NCBI GenBank assembly: GCA_016208685.1
Contig: JACQXM010000063.1
Location: 35,358 to 99,357 of the forward strand
Length of the DNA stretch: 64,000 bases
DNA from: Planctomycetota bacterium
GTDB taxonomy: Bacteria > Planctomycetota > Phycisphaerae > UBA1845
Direction of reading: 5' to 3'
Shown: positions 17,131-25,834 of the stretch, in pieces
Position numbering within the stretch: position 1 is the first letter of the stretch
How the letters are laid out: each line of letters opens with the position of its first letter
The notes under the pieces: generated by a model
Told to the model about the DNA's origin: nothing
The model's database searches: none
Seen by the model: the letters and a program-made list of their open reading frames with translations, nothing else
Position numbers and translations under genes: made by a program

Positions 17131-17803
17131 GCGTGCTGCTCCTTCGGAGTTGTCTGCCCTGTTCGCGCCGGATACGAAAACCAACGCCGCAACTAGCGCC
17201 AACGGACTGAGCGTTCCCCAGCATAACGCTTCGCTTGACCGAATGCAAGTCCGAGCCGACGACCGCCCGCCGCGAACCGGGCGTTGTTTCGGCAGCCCCG
17301 CCCCTAGTGCCTAACCGGCGTGTCCGGGACCACCGACCACGGCCGCGCGCCGATGGGAGAAGACGGAAGTTAGGGGGGCGGGACGCCTCGAACCACTACG
17401 GGACCCCGCCGGCCAGGCCGGGAAAGCGCCGGAAGGTCGAGAAAGGGGCCCACCGCTACGGGCCTGCCGGCTGAACCCAATGCATTCGACGGAGCGGGAA
17501 CGCCGCGGATTGTATCTCATCCAACCGGCGTACCCCAGCGTGGCGTGCGTGGCGGTATTCGCTCCGCGGTATCAAGTAGCGCGGACGGTTGAACTTTGCG
17601 CGGCCGTGCGCAAGCGGTAGCGCGCCCGGTTGCGGCCCACCCTGGTCCACCTATAATTCCGGCGCGCGTGCGGCGGCGCGGCCGCCTCGAGGATGGCAGG
17701 GCGATACGGGACCGATCCCCTGGCGGGCTGACGCCGCGGCCATCGACGCGTCCGGCGTGGCGACGCGTATCTGTTGCTGTCGTACTTGGTAAGGAACTCG
17801 GCC
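17131..17803. other. Noncoding interval between divergent genes
   Basis: No credible gene in 673 bp. It separates the divergent starts of the RCC1 giant and the membrane protein. An imperfect inverted pair, CCCGCCCCTA near 17298 and TAGGGGGGCGGG near 17371, could form a stem. The + strand promoter at 17630-17657 is the only clear signal. Confidence 0.5.
17630..17657 (+). promoter_or_regulatory. Sigma-70-type promoter for the membrane protein gene
   Basis: TTGCGG (17630-17635), 16-bp spacer, TATAAT (17652-17657). Initiation near 17664 would give a leader of about 140 nt before the GTG at 17804. Confidence 0.5.
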
Positions 17804-19201
17804 GTGGCAGCGCAACCGGCTCCCACCAACACGCAAAGCTGGCTCGAAGGCAGCGGCTTGCTGCACATTTTTCGCACCCTCGGGCTGGCCGTGCACCCCG
17901 CCAAGATCGGCCTGGCGCTGGGCACGATCATTCTGACGTTCGTGTTCGGAACCGCGCTCGACTGGGTGTGGAGCGTGCGCGGGGGCGTGGATAAAGACGC
18001 CATCGACCGCTTCGTCGTCGCGCGCGAATCGGGCCAACCCTATACCGAGCAAAAGGGCGATTACGGCATCTTCGAAGTCTGGCGAGAGCACGGGCAGCGC
18101 TGCGTGTTCAACCTCATGGGCTCGTCGGTTCCGGGCACCTCGGTGGCGGCCGGCACCACGGTGGGCACCTATCTGGAAACGCACTCGCAGACCCGCCCGC
18201 TGCGAAACCTGCTCGCTTTAGGCTATGGCACGTGGTGGCTCTGCCGCGAGCACGTGGTGTTCTTCGCCATTTTCGCCGTGGGCGCGCTCATCCTGTGGGC
18301 CCTGGGCGGGGGGGCGATCTGCCGCATCGCCGCGGTCCAGTTTGCGCGGGATGAGAAGCTCACCATGCGGCAGGCGCTGCGGTTTTCTCGTGCCAACCTG
18401 CTGACCGGATTCGTCCTCGCCCCGTGCATTCCGCTGGTCTTCGCGCTGGCGGCGGCCGTGCTGCTGGCGGTTTTCGGGGTGGTGCTGCGCATTCCCTTTT
18501 TGGGCGATCTGATCGGCGGGCTGCTGTTCAGCCTGCCGCTGATTGGCGGGTTCGTGGTGGCGACGCTGCTGGTGGGCCTGATGGTGGGCGGCAGTCTGAT
18601 GTGGCCGGCGGTCGGCGCGGAAGGGCAGGATGCCTTCGATGCCTTCGCCCGCAGCCTCAGCTACACGTTCTCCAAGCCCTGGAAAACGGCGCTCTATGCG
18701 ATCCTCGCCCTGGTGTACGCCAGCCTGAGCTGGGTCGTCATCAACCTCTTCACGTTCTTCGCACTGAACGTTACCCGCGCCGTTGTGGGGTTCGGGACCT
18801 CGCCCTTCGGCTGGTGGGCGCGGGGCACGGCGGAGTCGCCGCAAAGCAAGCTGGAGTTGCTCTGGCCCTTCGCCAGCCCCAGCGCGCTGTACGCCTGGCC
18901 GGAGTGGAGCAAACTCGCCTGGCACGAGTACATCTCCGCCTTCCTCATCGGCATCCACGTGATGCTCGTGGTGGGCGTGATGTTCTCCTTCCTGGTGTCT
19001 TTCTACTACTGTGCCAGCACCGTGCTGTACTATCTGCTGCGGCGCGATGTGGACAAGACCGACCTGGGCGATGTGTTCATGGAGGAGGGTGGCGGGGAGT
19101 ATATGCCCGCAGAGGTCCCCGCCCCTCGTCCCGCGGCCGCACCCACCTCCGTTTCGCTCCCCATCGCGGACCAGGGTCCGACGCCGCCGCCGCCGGCCTG
19201 A
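17804..19201 (+). CDS. Polytopic membrane protein of unknown function
   Basis: The start is the GTG at 17804, with TAAGGAAC about 8 bases upstream; an in-frame TTG at 17774 has no such site. The 465-residue product has about six or seven hydrophobic segments: one near 45-60, a pair near 145-175, a long hydrophobic region near 205-270, then one near 295-320 and one near 385-415. Between the first and second lies a soluble loop with GDYGIFEVWREHGQR. The tail from about 430 is Pro/Ala-rich and probably cytoplasmic or disordered. I recognise no enzymatic motif. The fold vaguely recalls DUF975/YckC-like integral membrane proteins that assemble with transport machinery, but that is a weak impression. 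It is isolated on this strand. Confidence 0.75.
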   Translation: MAAQPAPTNTQSWLEGSGLLHIFRTLGLAVHPAKIGLALGTIILTFVFGTALDWVWSVRGGVDKDAIDRFVVARESGQPYTEQKGDYGIFEVWREHGQRCVFNLMGSSVPGTSVAAGTTVGTYLETHSQTRPLRNLLALGYGTWWLCREHVVFFAIFAVGALILWALGGGAICRIAAVQFARDEKLTMRQALRFSRANLLTGFVLAPCIPLVFALAAAVLLAVFGVVLRIPFLGDLIGGLLFSLPLIGGFVVATLLVGLMVGGSLMWPAVGAEGQDAFDAFARSLSYTFSKPWKTALYAILALVYASLSWVVINLFTFFALNVTRAVVGFGTSPFGWWARGTAESPQSKLELLWPFASPSALYAWPEWSKLAWHEYISAFLIGIHVMLVVGVMFSFLVSFYYCASTVLYYLLRRDVDKTDLGDVFMEEGGGEYMPAEVPAPRPAAAPTSVSLPIADQGPTPPPPA

Positions 19202-19332
19202 TGTGACACGCGTTGCCCGCATGGCCGCGCGAGTTGCGGGACCCATCAGGAACGCAGAATTCTGGACCCAACCGGGTCCGAACCGCGGGCGTGTAAAGGG
19301 CGGAGACTACCGCGCCCAGGGTCGTACGAGGG

Positions 19333-20184
19333 TCACGTCCCGCGTCCCGCTCGACGGCGGAACTCCTGGAAGAGTCGGCGCGTGGTCTCGCCCACTTCGC
19401 CCCCGCCCACAGGGTCTTGGTCGAGGCGCGTCACGCCGAGAATCTCCAGGGTGGTGCTGGAGAGGAAGACCTCGTCCGCGCCCCGCAGGAAGGCGATATC
19501 GAAGGCCCGTTCCGTGACCGTCAGCCCCATGCCCGCGGCGCACTCCATGACGTACCCCTGCGTCACGCCGTGCAGCACGGCATCCGTCCGCGGCGGGATG
19601 AGCAGCTTGCCGCTTTGCACCACGAAAACGTTCGCGGAGGTGCACTCGCGCACCTCGCCCTCGGCGGTCACGAAGAGGGCGTCGTCGAACCCGTGGCGCA
19701 AGGCCTCGTTCTTAGCCAGCACGTTGGGAAGCAGCGTGATCGCTTTGATATAGCAGTTGGCCCAGCGCGTCTCGCGCACGGCCATTACCCGGGCACCGCG
19801 GCGCCGCAGTTCCTCGGGCACGGTCGGCAGCGGGCGAAAAGTCATCACCAGCGTGGGCCTGAGATTCGGCGGAATAATGTGAGCCCGCGGGGCGACGCCG
19901 CGCGTAAGCTGCACATACACCAGCGCATCGCGGAGCTCGGCGCGCCGGAGCCCCTCACGGATGATGGGTTCGAGGGGCGCGGTGTCGAAGTCGTATTCCA
20001 GGCGGATGGCCGCGGCGCTGCGCCGCAACCGCGCCAGATGTTCGTCGAGGAGAAAGGGCCGGCCCTCGTAGCCGACGATCACTTCATAGATGCCGTCACC
20101 GAACTGAAAGCCGCGGTCCTCGATGGACACCCGGGCGTCGGCGATGGGACCGAAGACGCCGTTGACGTACGCCAGCTCGCTCAT
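19333..20184 (-). CDS. Class IV aminotransferase, D-amino-acid transaminase-like
   Basis: Starts at the ATG at 20184 with GGAGG upstream; the start overlaps the TGA of the rhomboid gene (ATGA), so the two are probably translationally coupled. The 283-residue PLP enzyme has fold-type-IV marks: EDRGFQFGDGIYE near 22-34, Lys147 in CYIKAITLLPN as the Schiff-base lysine, NEALRHGFDDALF near 160, CTSANVF near 182 and SSTTLEI near 248. The EDRGFQFGDG entry resembles D-alanine aminotransferase and branched-chain aminotransferase; lengths fit both. D-alanine or D-glutamate supply for peptidoglycan is likely but not proven by the sequence. Confidence 0.85.
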   Translation of the reverse strand: MSELAYVNGVFGPIADARVSIEDRGFQFGDGIYEVIVGYEGRPFLLDEHLARLRRSAAAIRLEYDFDTAPLEPIIREGLRRAELRDALVYVQLTRGVAPRAHIIPPNLRPTLVMTFRPLPTVPEELRRRGARVMAVRETRWANCYIKAITLLPNVLAKNEALRHGFDDALFVTAEGEVRECTSANVFVVQSGKLLIPPRTDAVLHGVTQGYVMECAAGMGLTVTERAFDIAFLRGADEVFLSSTTLEILGVTRLDQDPVGGGEVGETTRRLFQEFRRRAGRGT

Positions 20185-21395
20185 GAATTGGCCTCCGGCA
20201 CGGGCCGCCCCAGCATGCGACGCACCGTCTCCAGCCACTCGGCGCACTGCGCCTTGCGCCCGGCATCGGCCAGGTTGCCCAGTGTCTGGGTCAGGTGCTT
20301 TTCTGCCAGTTCGTATTGTTTCAAATCGCGCGCGTAAATGATCCCCAACAGGAGGCGGACCGAGCCCAGCTCACGCGAGTTCGGATAGCAATCCAGAAAG
20401 CGCTCGAACGCCGTGGCCGCCAGGGAGGAGCGATTGGTGCGGTAGAATTCGCGGCCCACGTCCAACTGCGACAGCTCCGAAAGACACTGCCGTGGGTCGA
20501 GCCCCAGCAGGCGCTCGTAGTCGCCTGCCGCGGTGGAAAGGTCGCGGCTTTCCAGGGCGTCATCGATCCGCCGCCGTAGTTCGTGCACTTCGTCGAGCCG
20601 CCGCTCCTCGGCGGCCAGCGTCGTGGACTCCGCGGCCGGGGCCCGCGCCACGGGGCCGAATTGAGCGCGGGCGGCCCGGGCGGGGTCGGCCATCGTCTGC
20701 GCCAGATCGCGCCGCTGTTTCCAACGCTTCCACAGGGCCAGGATATCGAACTGGTCGCGGGGCAGGGCGCGAATCCAAAGCATCAGCAGCGCCGCCACGA
20801 ATCCGAAGAAATACCCCGCGAGGTGCGCCTCGTGGGCCACCGGCCCGGCGCCGCCGAAGCTGGGCGCTACTAAGTTGTCCCAGACGATGATCTTCAGGCC
20901 GATGAGCAGCATGGCCGGCACTTCGAAGGTGTAGATGACCACGAACCACATGAGCACCGTGACGTGGCTTCGAGGAAACAACGCCAGATAAGCGGTGGTC
21001 ACGGCGGCGATGGCCCCCGAGGCGCCGACGAGCGTGAAATGCCCCGGGCTCAGCAAGGCGTTGCCCCAGGCCGCGAATACTCCGCCGGCAAGGTAGAACA
21101 GCAGGTACGCGACGGCACCCATCTTGGCATTCACGCTATTGCCGAACACCCACAGGAACAGCATGTTGCCCAGCAGGTGCCTGATGTCCGCGTGCAGAAA
21201 CTGGTAAGTGAAGAACTCGTGGACCGCCGGCTCGCTGGACTGGAACGCCAGGTAGCGATCGCGCCATACCTCGCCGTTGCGGCCCAACAACGTCTGGTTC
21301 AGCAGTAGAAAGACCAGCACGTTGACCGCGATCAGCGCGTAGTTCACCGCCGGGGTGCGGCGGACGGCCGATTCGGTTCGAATGGGAATGAGCAT
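20181..21395 (-). CDS. Rhomboid intramembrane serine protease with C-terminal TPR-like extension
   Basis: The 404-residue protein has a six-helix rhomboid core (about 15-240) and a soluble tail. Rhomboid signatures are all present: HxxxN-type motif HLLGNMLFLWVFG, the nucleophile Ser in GASGAIAAV, and the catalytic His in EAHLAGYFFGF. It cleaves single-pass substrates within the membrane; substrates are unknown. The tail (about 290-400) is helical and TPR-like (AAGDYERLLGLDP, LAATAFERFLDCYPNS, AEKHLTQTLGNLADAG) and may bind clients or partners. It is the promoter-proximal member of a pair with the transaminase gene, which overlaps its stop by 4 bases. The DUF1844 gene ends 15 bp upstream, so all three may be cotranscribed. 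Confidence 0.92.
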   Translation of the reverse strand: MLIPIRTESAVRRTPAVNYALIAVNVLVFLLLNQTLLGRNGEVWRDRYLAFQSSEPAVHEFFTYQFLHADIRHLLGNMLFLWVFGNSVNAKMGAVAYLLFYLAGGVFAAWGNALLSPGHFTLVGASGAIAAVTTAYLALFPRSHVTVLMWFVVIYTFEVPAMLLIGLKIIVWDNLVAPSFGGAGPVAHEAHLAGYFFGFVAALLMLWIRALPRDQFDILALWKRWKQRRDLAQTMADPARAARAQFGPVARAPAAESTTLAAEERRLDEVHELRRRIDDALESRDLSTAAGDYERLLGLDPRQCLSELSQLDVGREFYRTNRSSLAATAFERFLDCYPNSRELGSVRLLLGIIYARDLKQYELAEKHLTQTLGNLADAGRKAQCAEWLETVRRMLGRPVPEANS

Positions 21396-21410
21396 GAAGC
21401 GTCGTGGCGG

Positions 21411-21806
21411 TCAGCGCGGACCCGGGCCGGGTGCCGGCGGACCGCTCATCATCTGCACGTACTGCATGCGCAGTTCGTAGACCACAGCGTCCAGGGCGCG
21501 TTTCTCCTCCTCCGTCAGGTTCCCGCGGGTCTTCTGGTCCAATACATCGAGGAGGTCGATCTGATGCTTGGCGGCCATGGGGTTAGGAGGGATGCGCTCC
21601 CCGCCGGGGCCCTGGAAGCCCCCGAGTGAGATCGCCGCCTGCATGGCGAGCAGATTAACAAGTTCCAGGAAGTTCGCCGTGCCGGGAAGGGGTACCCCCG
21701 CGGACCGGGAGGACTTCTCCTGTTGCGAAAGCCGTTCCTTTTCCTTGGCGGCTTCCTGTTTCCAATCGGAGTCGATGTGCAGTCCGCTGAAGTCTTTTTC
21801 GCTCAT
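21411..21806 (-). CDS. DUF1844 domain protein
   Basis: Start at the ATG at 21806 (MSEKDFSG), giving 131 residues. Residues about 45-125 are the DUF1844 core: FLELVNLLAMQAAISLGG, then a Pro-rich turn, then AKHQIDLLDVLDQKTRGNLT and a helix ending ELRMQYV. DUF1844 proteins are small, soluble and widespread in Planctomycetota and Deltaproteobacteria, with no established function. The N-terminal 40 residues are charged and probably flexible; the C-terminus is Pro-rich. It lies directly before the rhomboid gene with a 15-bp gap, suggesting an operon. Confidence 0.85.
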   Translation of the reverse strand: MSEKDFSGLHIDSDWKQEAAKEKERLSQQEKSSRSAGVPLPGTANFLELVNLLAMQAAISLGGFQGPGGERIPPNPMAAKHQIDLLDVLDQKTRGNLTEEEKRALDAVVYELRMQYVQMMSGPPAPGPGPR

Positions 21807-21931
21807 GGGATTCCGCTCGTTCGCTGTCCGCCGTAAGGCCGATCCATCCACAGCGCCTTCTCGGCCGGGCATACGCCTCCCTCGCCGTTATGCGGTGAAG
21901 CGCTCGAGCGCCGAGACAGCACGCCGGCGCA

Positions 21932-23482
21932 CTATACCGCGAAACACGCCGGCGCGGGAAGTGCCGCCAGCAGCTCCTCAAGCCCGGCGCGGGTGTAGAG
22001 GCCGAAGAAGTACTCGCGGTTACGGGCGATGGTGCCTTGCTCATACGCAAGGGCCGCCCGCCGTACTTCCGCCTCCGCGGCCGGCACAGCTCCAGGCCGC
22101 AGGCGGAGCAGCGCGGTGTTCGCGGAGCGAATCCGCAGGAACGCCTCGCGCCGGGCGGCGCGATTGGCGGCGCCGTCGCGTCTTAACCGATCGGAGACGG
22201 CCACCGCGTCGGCGCGTTGCGCCAGTACCGGGGCCAGGTCGGCATCCACGGCCACCCAGCGCTGCGGGTTGTGTCGCAGGTCCCGCAGGCGGCTGCGGAG
22301 CACGCGAAGGTCCGCGGTCGGAGTTGCTTCCCGCGCCAGGTCTACGTGCAGCGTCGCGGAAACGCAGGCCATGGCGGGCGGTGTCAGGCCATAGTAGTCG
22401 GCGATGATCCCATCACTGATGCGGTCGTACTTGGCGCCGCCGATGCCGTGTACGAAGAGGTCCGCCAGCAGGAGCCGTGCCCATAACGTGAGCGCCAGAG
22501 CCCGCGGCCGGAGCTGCCAGCCGTCCGACGTTCCCAGGGCCTGGCGTACGCCATCGCACGAGGCGGCGTCCCGTTCGCTCAGTTCCGCAACCGGTCGGGT
22601 TCCGGCGAAGATCCGAACGACACCGGCGGCGCGCTCCACGTACACGCGCGTTCGGGGCAGGCCGCGGCGGATCGCCCAGAGGGGTACTTCGCAGCGCTCG
22701 CCATCCGTCTCCAGGTCCGGAATGGGGCGGCGCGGATCGCGCACGCCCTGCTGCCGGCGGTACGTCGCCAGCGCCGCGTTGTAGCTGGCCGCGAATCGCG
22801 TCGCGTTCAGCATGACGTCAAGCAGAAGCGGGTTGCACCAGGTCTCGCTCACCCGGCACTCCTCGGTTCGCACGTCGAGCTCGGACTCGACGGCCCGGCA
22901 GCCGGCGATGACCTGGTCCACCCAATCGCGGGCCTGCCCGCCCTCGCGGACTCCGCGGAAGAACGTCGGCATCAGGGAGCTATTGAGTCGTTCGCCCATA
23001 GCCGCGCTGACGGCTTCGTTGAGCCGTGCAAGCTCTTCCGGTGTCTGGCGGGGAATGTGTTCGTAGGCGCTCCCCGCGGGCGCATTGACGAGGCGGACGT
23101 GACGTAGCGTAAGCCCGGTTTCGGTGAGTGACGCCACGGCAAGTGAAGTCTGTTTGGCGGCATCGCAGTCCACGACCAGATTGAGGGCGATGCCCTGGAG
23201 CGCCGCCGCGGCGCGGCTGGCACAAACCCGTTTCGCCCAGACGCCGGGATGAAAGAGCTCCGGCTGATGTCCGGTGACGATGAGCGGCCGGTCCGCGGCG
23301 CCGTGCAGCGCCTGTCGCGCCTGCAAACGCCATTCGGCGAGCGGCACGCCCAAGAGTCGCAGTGTGGAGCCGCCGACGATCGCCCGGTTACCGCGCAGCG
23401 CCTCGGCCCAGCGTGCCGCGGGCGGCTCGACGAGAATCTCCCCGTGGTTCGCTGGTGTCTTCAATCGGGAAAAGTCGAGCAT
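21932..23482 (-). CDS. BshC-like protein of unknown function
   Basis: 516 residues, no signal peptide. Two stretches line up with the bacillithiol cysteine-adding enzyme BshC: VTGHQPELFHPGVWAKR near 70 (BshC has VGGQQxGLxxGPxYxxxK), and FVHGIGGAKYDRISDG...YYGLTPP near 355-380 (BshC has FVGGPGE.AY...FE.FGLxMP). The C-terminus has a helical segment (about 440-500). This supports a distant BshC-fold relationship, but the residues of the catalytic pocket are not conserved enough to assign the bacillithiol reaction, and no bshA or bshB lies nearby. The start at 23482 sits inside the 3' end of the glycosyltransferase gene (22-nt overlap), so the two are probably coupled. Confidence 0.55.
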   Translation of the reverse strand: MLDFSRLKTPANHGEILVEPPAARWAEALRGNRAIVGGSTLRLLGVPLAEWRLQARQALHGAADRPLIVTGHQPELFHPGVWAKRVCASRAAAALQGIALNLVVDCDAAKQTSLAVASLTETGLTLRHVRLVNAPAGSAYEHIPRQTPEELARLNEAVSAAMGERLNSSLMPTFFRGVREGGQARDWVDQVIAGCRAVESELDVRTEECRVSETWCNPLLLDVMLNATRFAASYNAALATYRRQQGVRDPRRPIPDLETDGERCEVPLWAIRRGLPRTRVYVERAAGVVRIFAGTRPVAELSERDAASCDGVRQALGTSDGWQLRPRALALTLWARLLLADLFVHGIGGAKYDRISDGIIADYYGLTPPAMACVSATLHVDLAREATPTADLRVLRSRLRDLRHNPQRWVAVDADLAPVLAQRADAVAVSDRLRRDGAANRAARREAFLRIRSANTALLRLRPGAVPAAEAEVRRAALAYEQGTIARNREYFFGLYTRAGLEELLAALPAPACFAV

Positions 23483-24201
23483 ACCCTGCGCTCGGCAGTC
23501 AATTCACGGTCAAAGACCTCGAGGTAATGGGCCAGTCGCGCCACCGGGTCGTCCAGCATCCCGCCGAAATGCCGCGTCGGATCATGGTAGATGAGCCGCA
23601 CCGGGAGTTCACGAATCCGCAGGCCCGCCCGCGCCGCCTGTACCCACCACTGCATGGGCATGGCGTACCCCGGCACGGTGATGCAGATCTGCTCCAGGGC
23701 GCTGACGCGATAAGCCTTGAACCCGCAAAAGGCGTCGGTAATTCCCAGACCCAGCCGCAGATTCAGCAGATCGGTGAGCACGCGGTTGATGGCCCGGCGG
23801 TCGGCGGGAACTCCGGCGCCGGCGTCTCGGCCGGGGGGATAGCGCGTGCCGCTGATCACGTCCGCGTCGTCCGCCGCCGCGGCAGCCAGAAAGCGCGGAA
23901 TATACTCCGCCTCGTGCTGCTCGTCGGCGTCCATGGTCACCAGCCAGGGATAACGCCGGCGCCGCGCGTAGGCGAAGGCGTCGGCGAGGCTTTTTCCGTA
24001 ACCGCGGTTCTCCGGGTGTGTCAGAACATGAATGCCCTCAACGCTGCGCAACAGTTCCGGCGTGCGGTCCGTGGAACCGTCGTCAATCACCAGGATATCG
24101 CGGCTGAAGCGGCGCACCTGTTCCAGTACGCCCAGAACATAACGCTCCTCATTGAAAACCGGAATGGCGAGCAGATGGTGGGGAAGAGATCGCTCGGGCA
24201 T
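23461..24201 (-). CDS. Family 2 glycosyltransferase, polyprenyl-phosphate mannosyltransferase-like
   Basis: 246 residues starting at the ATG at 24201 with AAGGGAG about 10 bases upstream. GT-A fold features: AIPVFNEERY near 12, VIDDGSTDRT near 38, the DXD-type VTMDADEQHE near 87, SGTRYPPGR near 118, and ITDAFCGFKAYR near 153. There are no C-terminal membrane helices. The pattern is that of DPM1/DolP-mannosyltransferase-like enzymes, which charge a polyprenyl phosphate with a sugar for envelope glycans or glycoproteins. The donor cannot be read from the sequence. A TAGAAT hexamer on the minus strand at 24266-24261 may be its -10. A second GT2 of the same kind is at 41722-42438. Confidence 0.85.
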   Translation of the reverse strand: MPERSLPHHLLAIPVFNEERYVLGVLEQVRRFSRDILVIDDGSTDRTPELLRSVEGIHVLTHPENRGYGKSLADAFAYARRRRYPWLVTMDADEQHEAEYIPRFLAAAAADDADVISGTRYPPGRDAGAGVPADRRAINRVLTDLLNLRLGLGITDAFCGFKAYRVSALEQICITVPGYAMPMQWWVQAARAGLRIRELPVRLIYHDPTRHFGGMLDDPVARLAHYLEVFDRELTAERRVCSTFPD

Positions 24202-24595
24202 GGTCGGCCACTCCCTTCGCGGCGCATGATCGGCCTCGGCACCGATCGCGCATCGCGACTATTCTAGGCCGCGTCCTTTGGGCAGGCGAGTCGTGTCGGA
24301 CGGTATTGAGGCCGCAACCTGCGTTCCCTCGCCGTAGGTGCCGCGCCCCCACCGTCGGCGGACGAATCGAGATCCGTAAGAGCGGAGGTCGAAATCGGCG
24401 AATCCTGGCGTGGCAAGTGGAGTGCGACGGCCCAACCCTGGAGGCACGAGCGAGGGTCCGCGTGCCTACGGAACGCGGGGCACCGAGTCCGGCGCGTCGG
24501 CCGGTGCTTCCTCGCATTCAAGCCCTGCCGCGGTAAGATTCAGGCCCGCGACAGAACCTGGGCCCGGCGCGGAGGGCCGGTGGGAGGTGGCGCGC
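24202..24595. other. Noncoding interval between divergent genes
   Basis: 394 bp without a credible gene. A TAGAAT hexamer on the minus strand (24261-24266) may serve the glycosyltransferase; nothing convincing is seen for the TPR lipoprotein on the plus strand. Confidence 0.4.
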
Positions 24596-25624
24596 TTGAG
24601 ATCGCGTGCGCTGGGAACAACACGGGACGGCGCACGACCCTGCGCCGCGTGGCTCGCGACGCTACTGACCGCGGTTGCCGGCTGCACTCCCTTCGCGCGG
24701 CTGCGCGCCGAACACCACACCGAGCGCGGCGAGGCCCTGCTCCAGGCGGACAACCTCGATGCCGCGCTGGCGGAGTTCCAGGCCGCCGCCGAGCTTGACC
24801 CGCAGCTTGCGGTCGCCCATTCGCGCATGGGGCTCATCTACCGCCGCATGGGGGACTACGCCCAGGCGATCGACAGCTTCGTGGAGGCCGTGCGGCGAAA
24901 TCCGCTGTCCTTCGACGACACTTTGAATCTGGCGCAGCTCTACCATTTCACGCAGCGCGTGAAGGAGGCGATCCAGGCGTACCTGCACGCCGTGGAACTG
25001 CGGCCCAACGACTTCGACGCCCAGCTCAACCTGGGTACGTGCTTTCAGCAGTCCGGCGACTTGCAGCAGGCGGTGGAGCGATTCGAGAAGGCCATCGCCA
25101 TTGACCCCAACCGGCCGCACGCCTACGTCAACCTGGGCGTGGCCCTCGACGCCCAGGAGCGGTACTACGATGCGATCCGCGCCTACAAAGAAGCGCTGGA
25201 GCGGGACAACCGGCAGCCTTTGGTGCTGGTCAACCTGGCGCACACCTACATGAATCAGGATCGATTGAAGATGGCGCGCCAGTCCCTGGAGCAGGCGGTG
25301 CGCATGGATCCGCAGCTCGCGGCCGCACACGAGGCAATGGGGTACTGTCTCTTCCGCATGCGCGAGTTCGACGAAGCCGAAGGGAGCTACAAGCAGGCGC
25401 TGGCGTGCGACTGGCGACTGCCGCGGGCCCACGCGGGATTAGGGTCCATCTACATGCTCCGCTACCTGGAGGACAAATCGGCAGTCGAGTGGCGCGAACG
25501 GGCGCTCGACCACTGGCATCGGTCTCTGGAAATCAGCCCGGACCAGCCGCGCATCCGGAAACTCCTGGCGCAATACAAGCCGCGGTCCGACGATCCCGAG
25601 GAGGCGCTGTTGCAGGCGCGCTAG
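24596..25624 (+). CDS. TPR-repeat lipoprotein
   Basis: I prefer the TTG at 24596 (MRSRALGTT) because GGGAGG lies 8 bases upstream and the product then begins with a lipoprotein signal: a basic n-region, a hydrophobic core AWLATLLTAVAGC, and Cys30 as the lipidated residue. An in-frame GTG at 24587 is the alternative. The mature part (342 residues in total) is a run of about eight tetratricopeptide repeats from residue 43 to 320, for example LLQADNLDAALAEFQAAAEL and LGTCFQQSGDLQQAVERFEK. TPR lipoproteins act as scaffolds in the periplasm or at the outer membrane, for example in secretion, pilus or outer-membrane assembly. No partner can be named from the context. Confidence 0.82.
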   Translation: MRSRALGTTRDGARPCAAWLATLLTAVAGCTPFARLRAEHHTERGEALLQADNLDAALAEFQAAAELDPQLAVAHSRMGLIYRRMGDYAQAIDSFVEAVRRNPLSFDDTLNLAQLYHFTQRVKEAIQAYLHAVELRPNDFDAQLNLGTCFQQSGDLQQAVERFEKAIAIDPNRPHAYVNLGVALDAQERYYDAIRAYKEALERDNRQPLVLVNLAHTYMNQDRLKMARQSLEQAVRMDPQLAAAHEAMGYCLFRMREFDEAEGSYKQALACDWRLPRAHAGLGSIYMLRYLEDKSAVEWRERALDHWHRSLEISPDQPRIRKLLAQYKPRSDDPEEALLQAR

Positions 25625-25642
25625 CGTCGTGTCCCGCGATCG

Positions 25643-25747
25643 CCTGACCGTTTGTGGATCGCTTTCGCGGCGGACGCTCGGCCCTCGTGGGGCGGCGCGG
25701 GCTCAAAGTTCGTGGCTCGATCCGATTAGATAGCAACGAGACACCAC
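25643..25747. repeat. Dispersed intergenic repeat, copy A
   Basis: About 105 bp that match 41490-41587 in the same orientation, at roughly 75-80% identity. Both start CCTGACCGT.TGT.GATCGCTTTCGCGG and end GAGACACCAC. In this copy the internal palindrome has decayed. Both copies lie just outside gene 3' ends. Confidence 0.75.
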
Positions 25748-25834
25748 ACCAGGCGAGGCGTTCGCGTAGCGATTCGGAAACGCGCGGCAGTCGTGCGTTC
25801 GCCAGAGGGCCGGGGAGCGCCCAGGCCCGTGCCG

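Noticed and set aside
24410..24595. Upstream extension of the TPR lipoprotein by 62 residues
   Set aside because: It would bury the lipoprotein signal inside a hydrophilic leader, and the strong GGGAGG site lies before the TTG at 24596.
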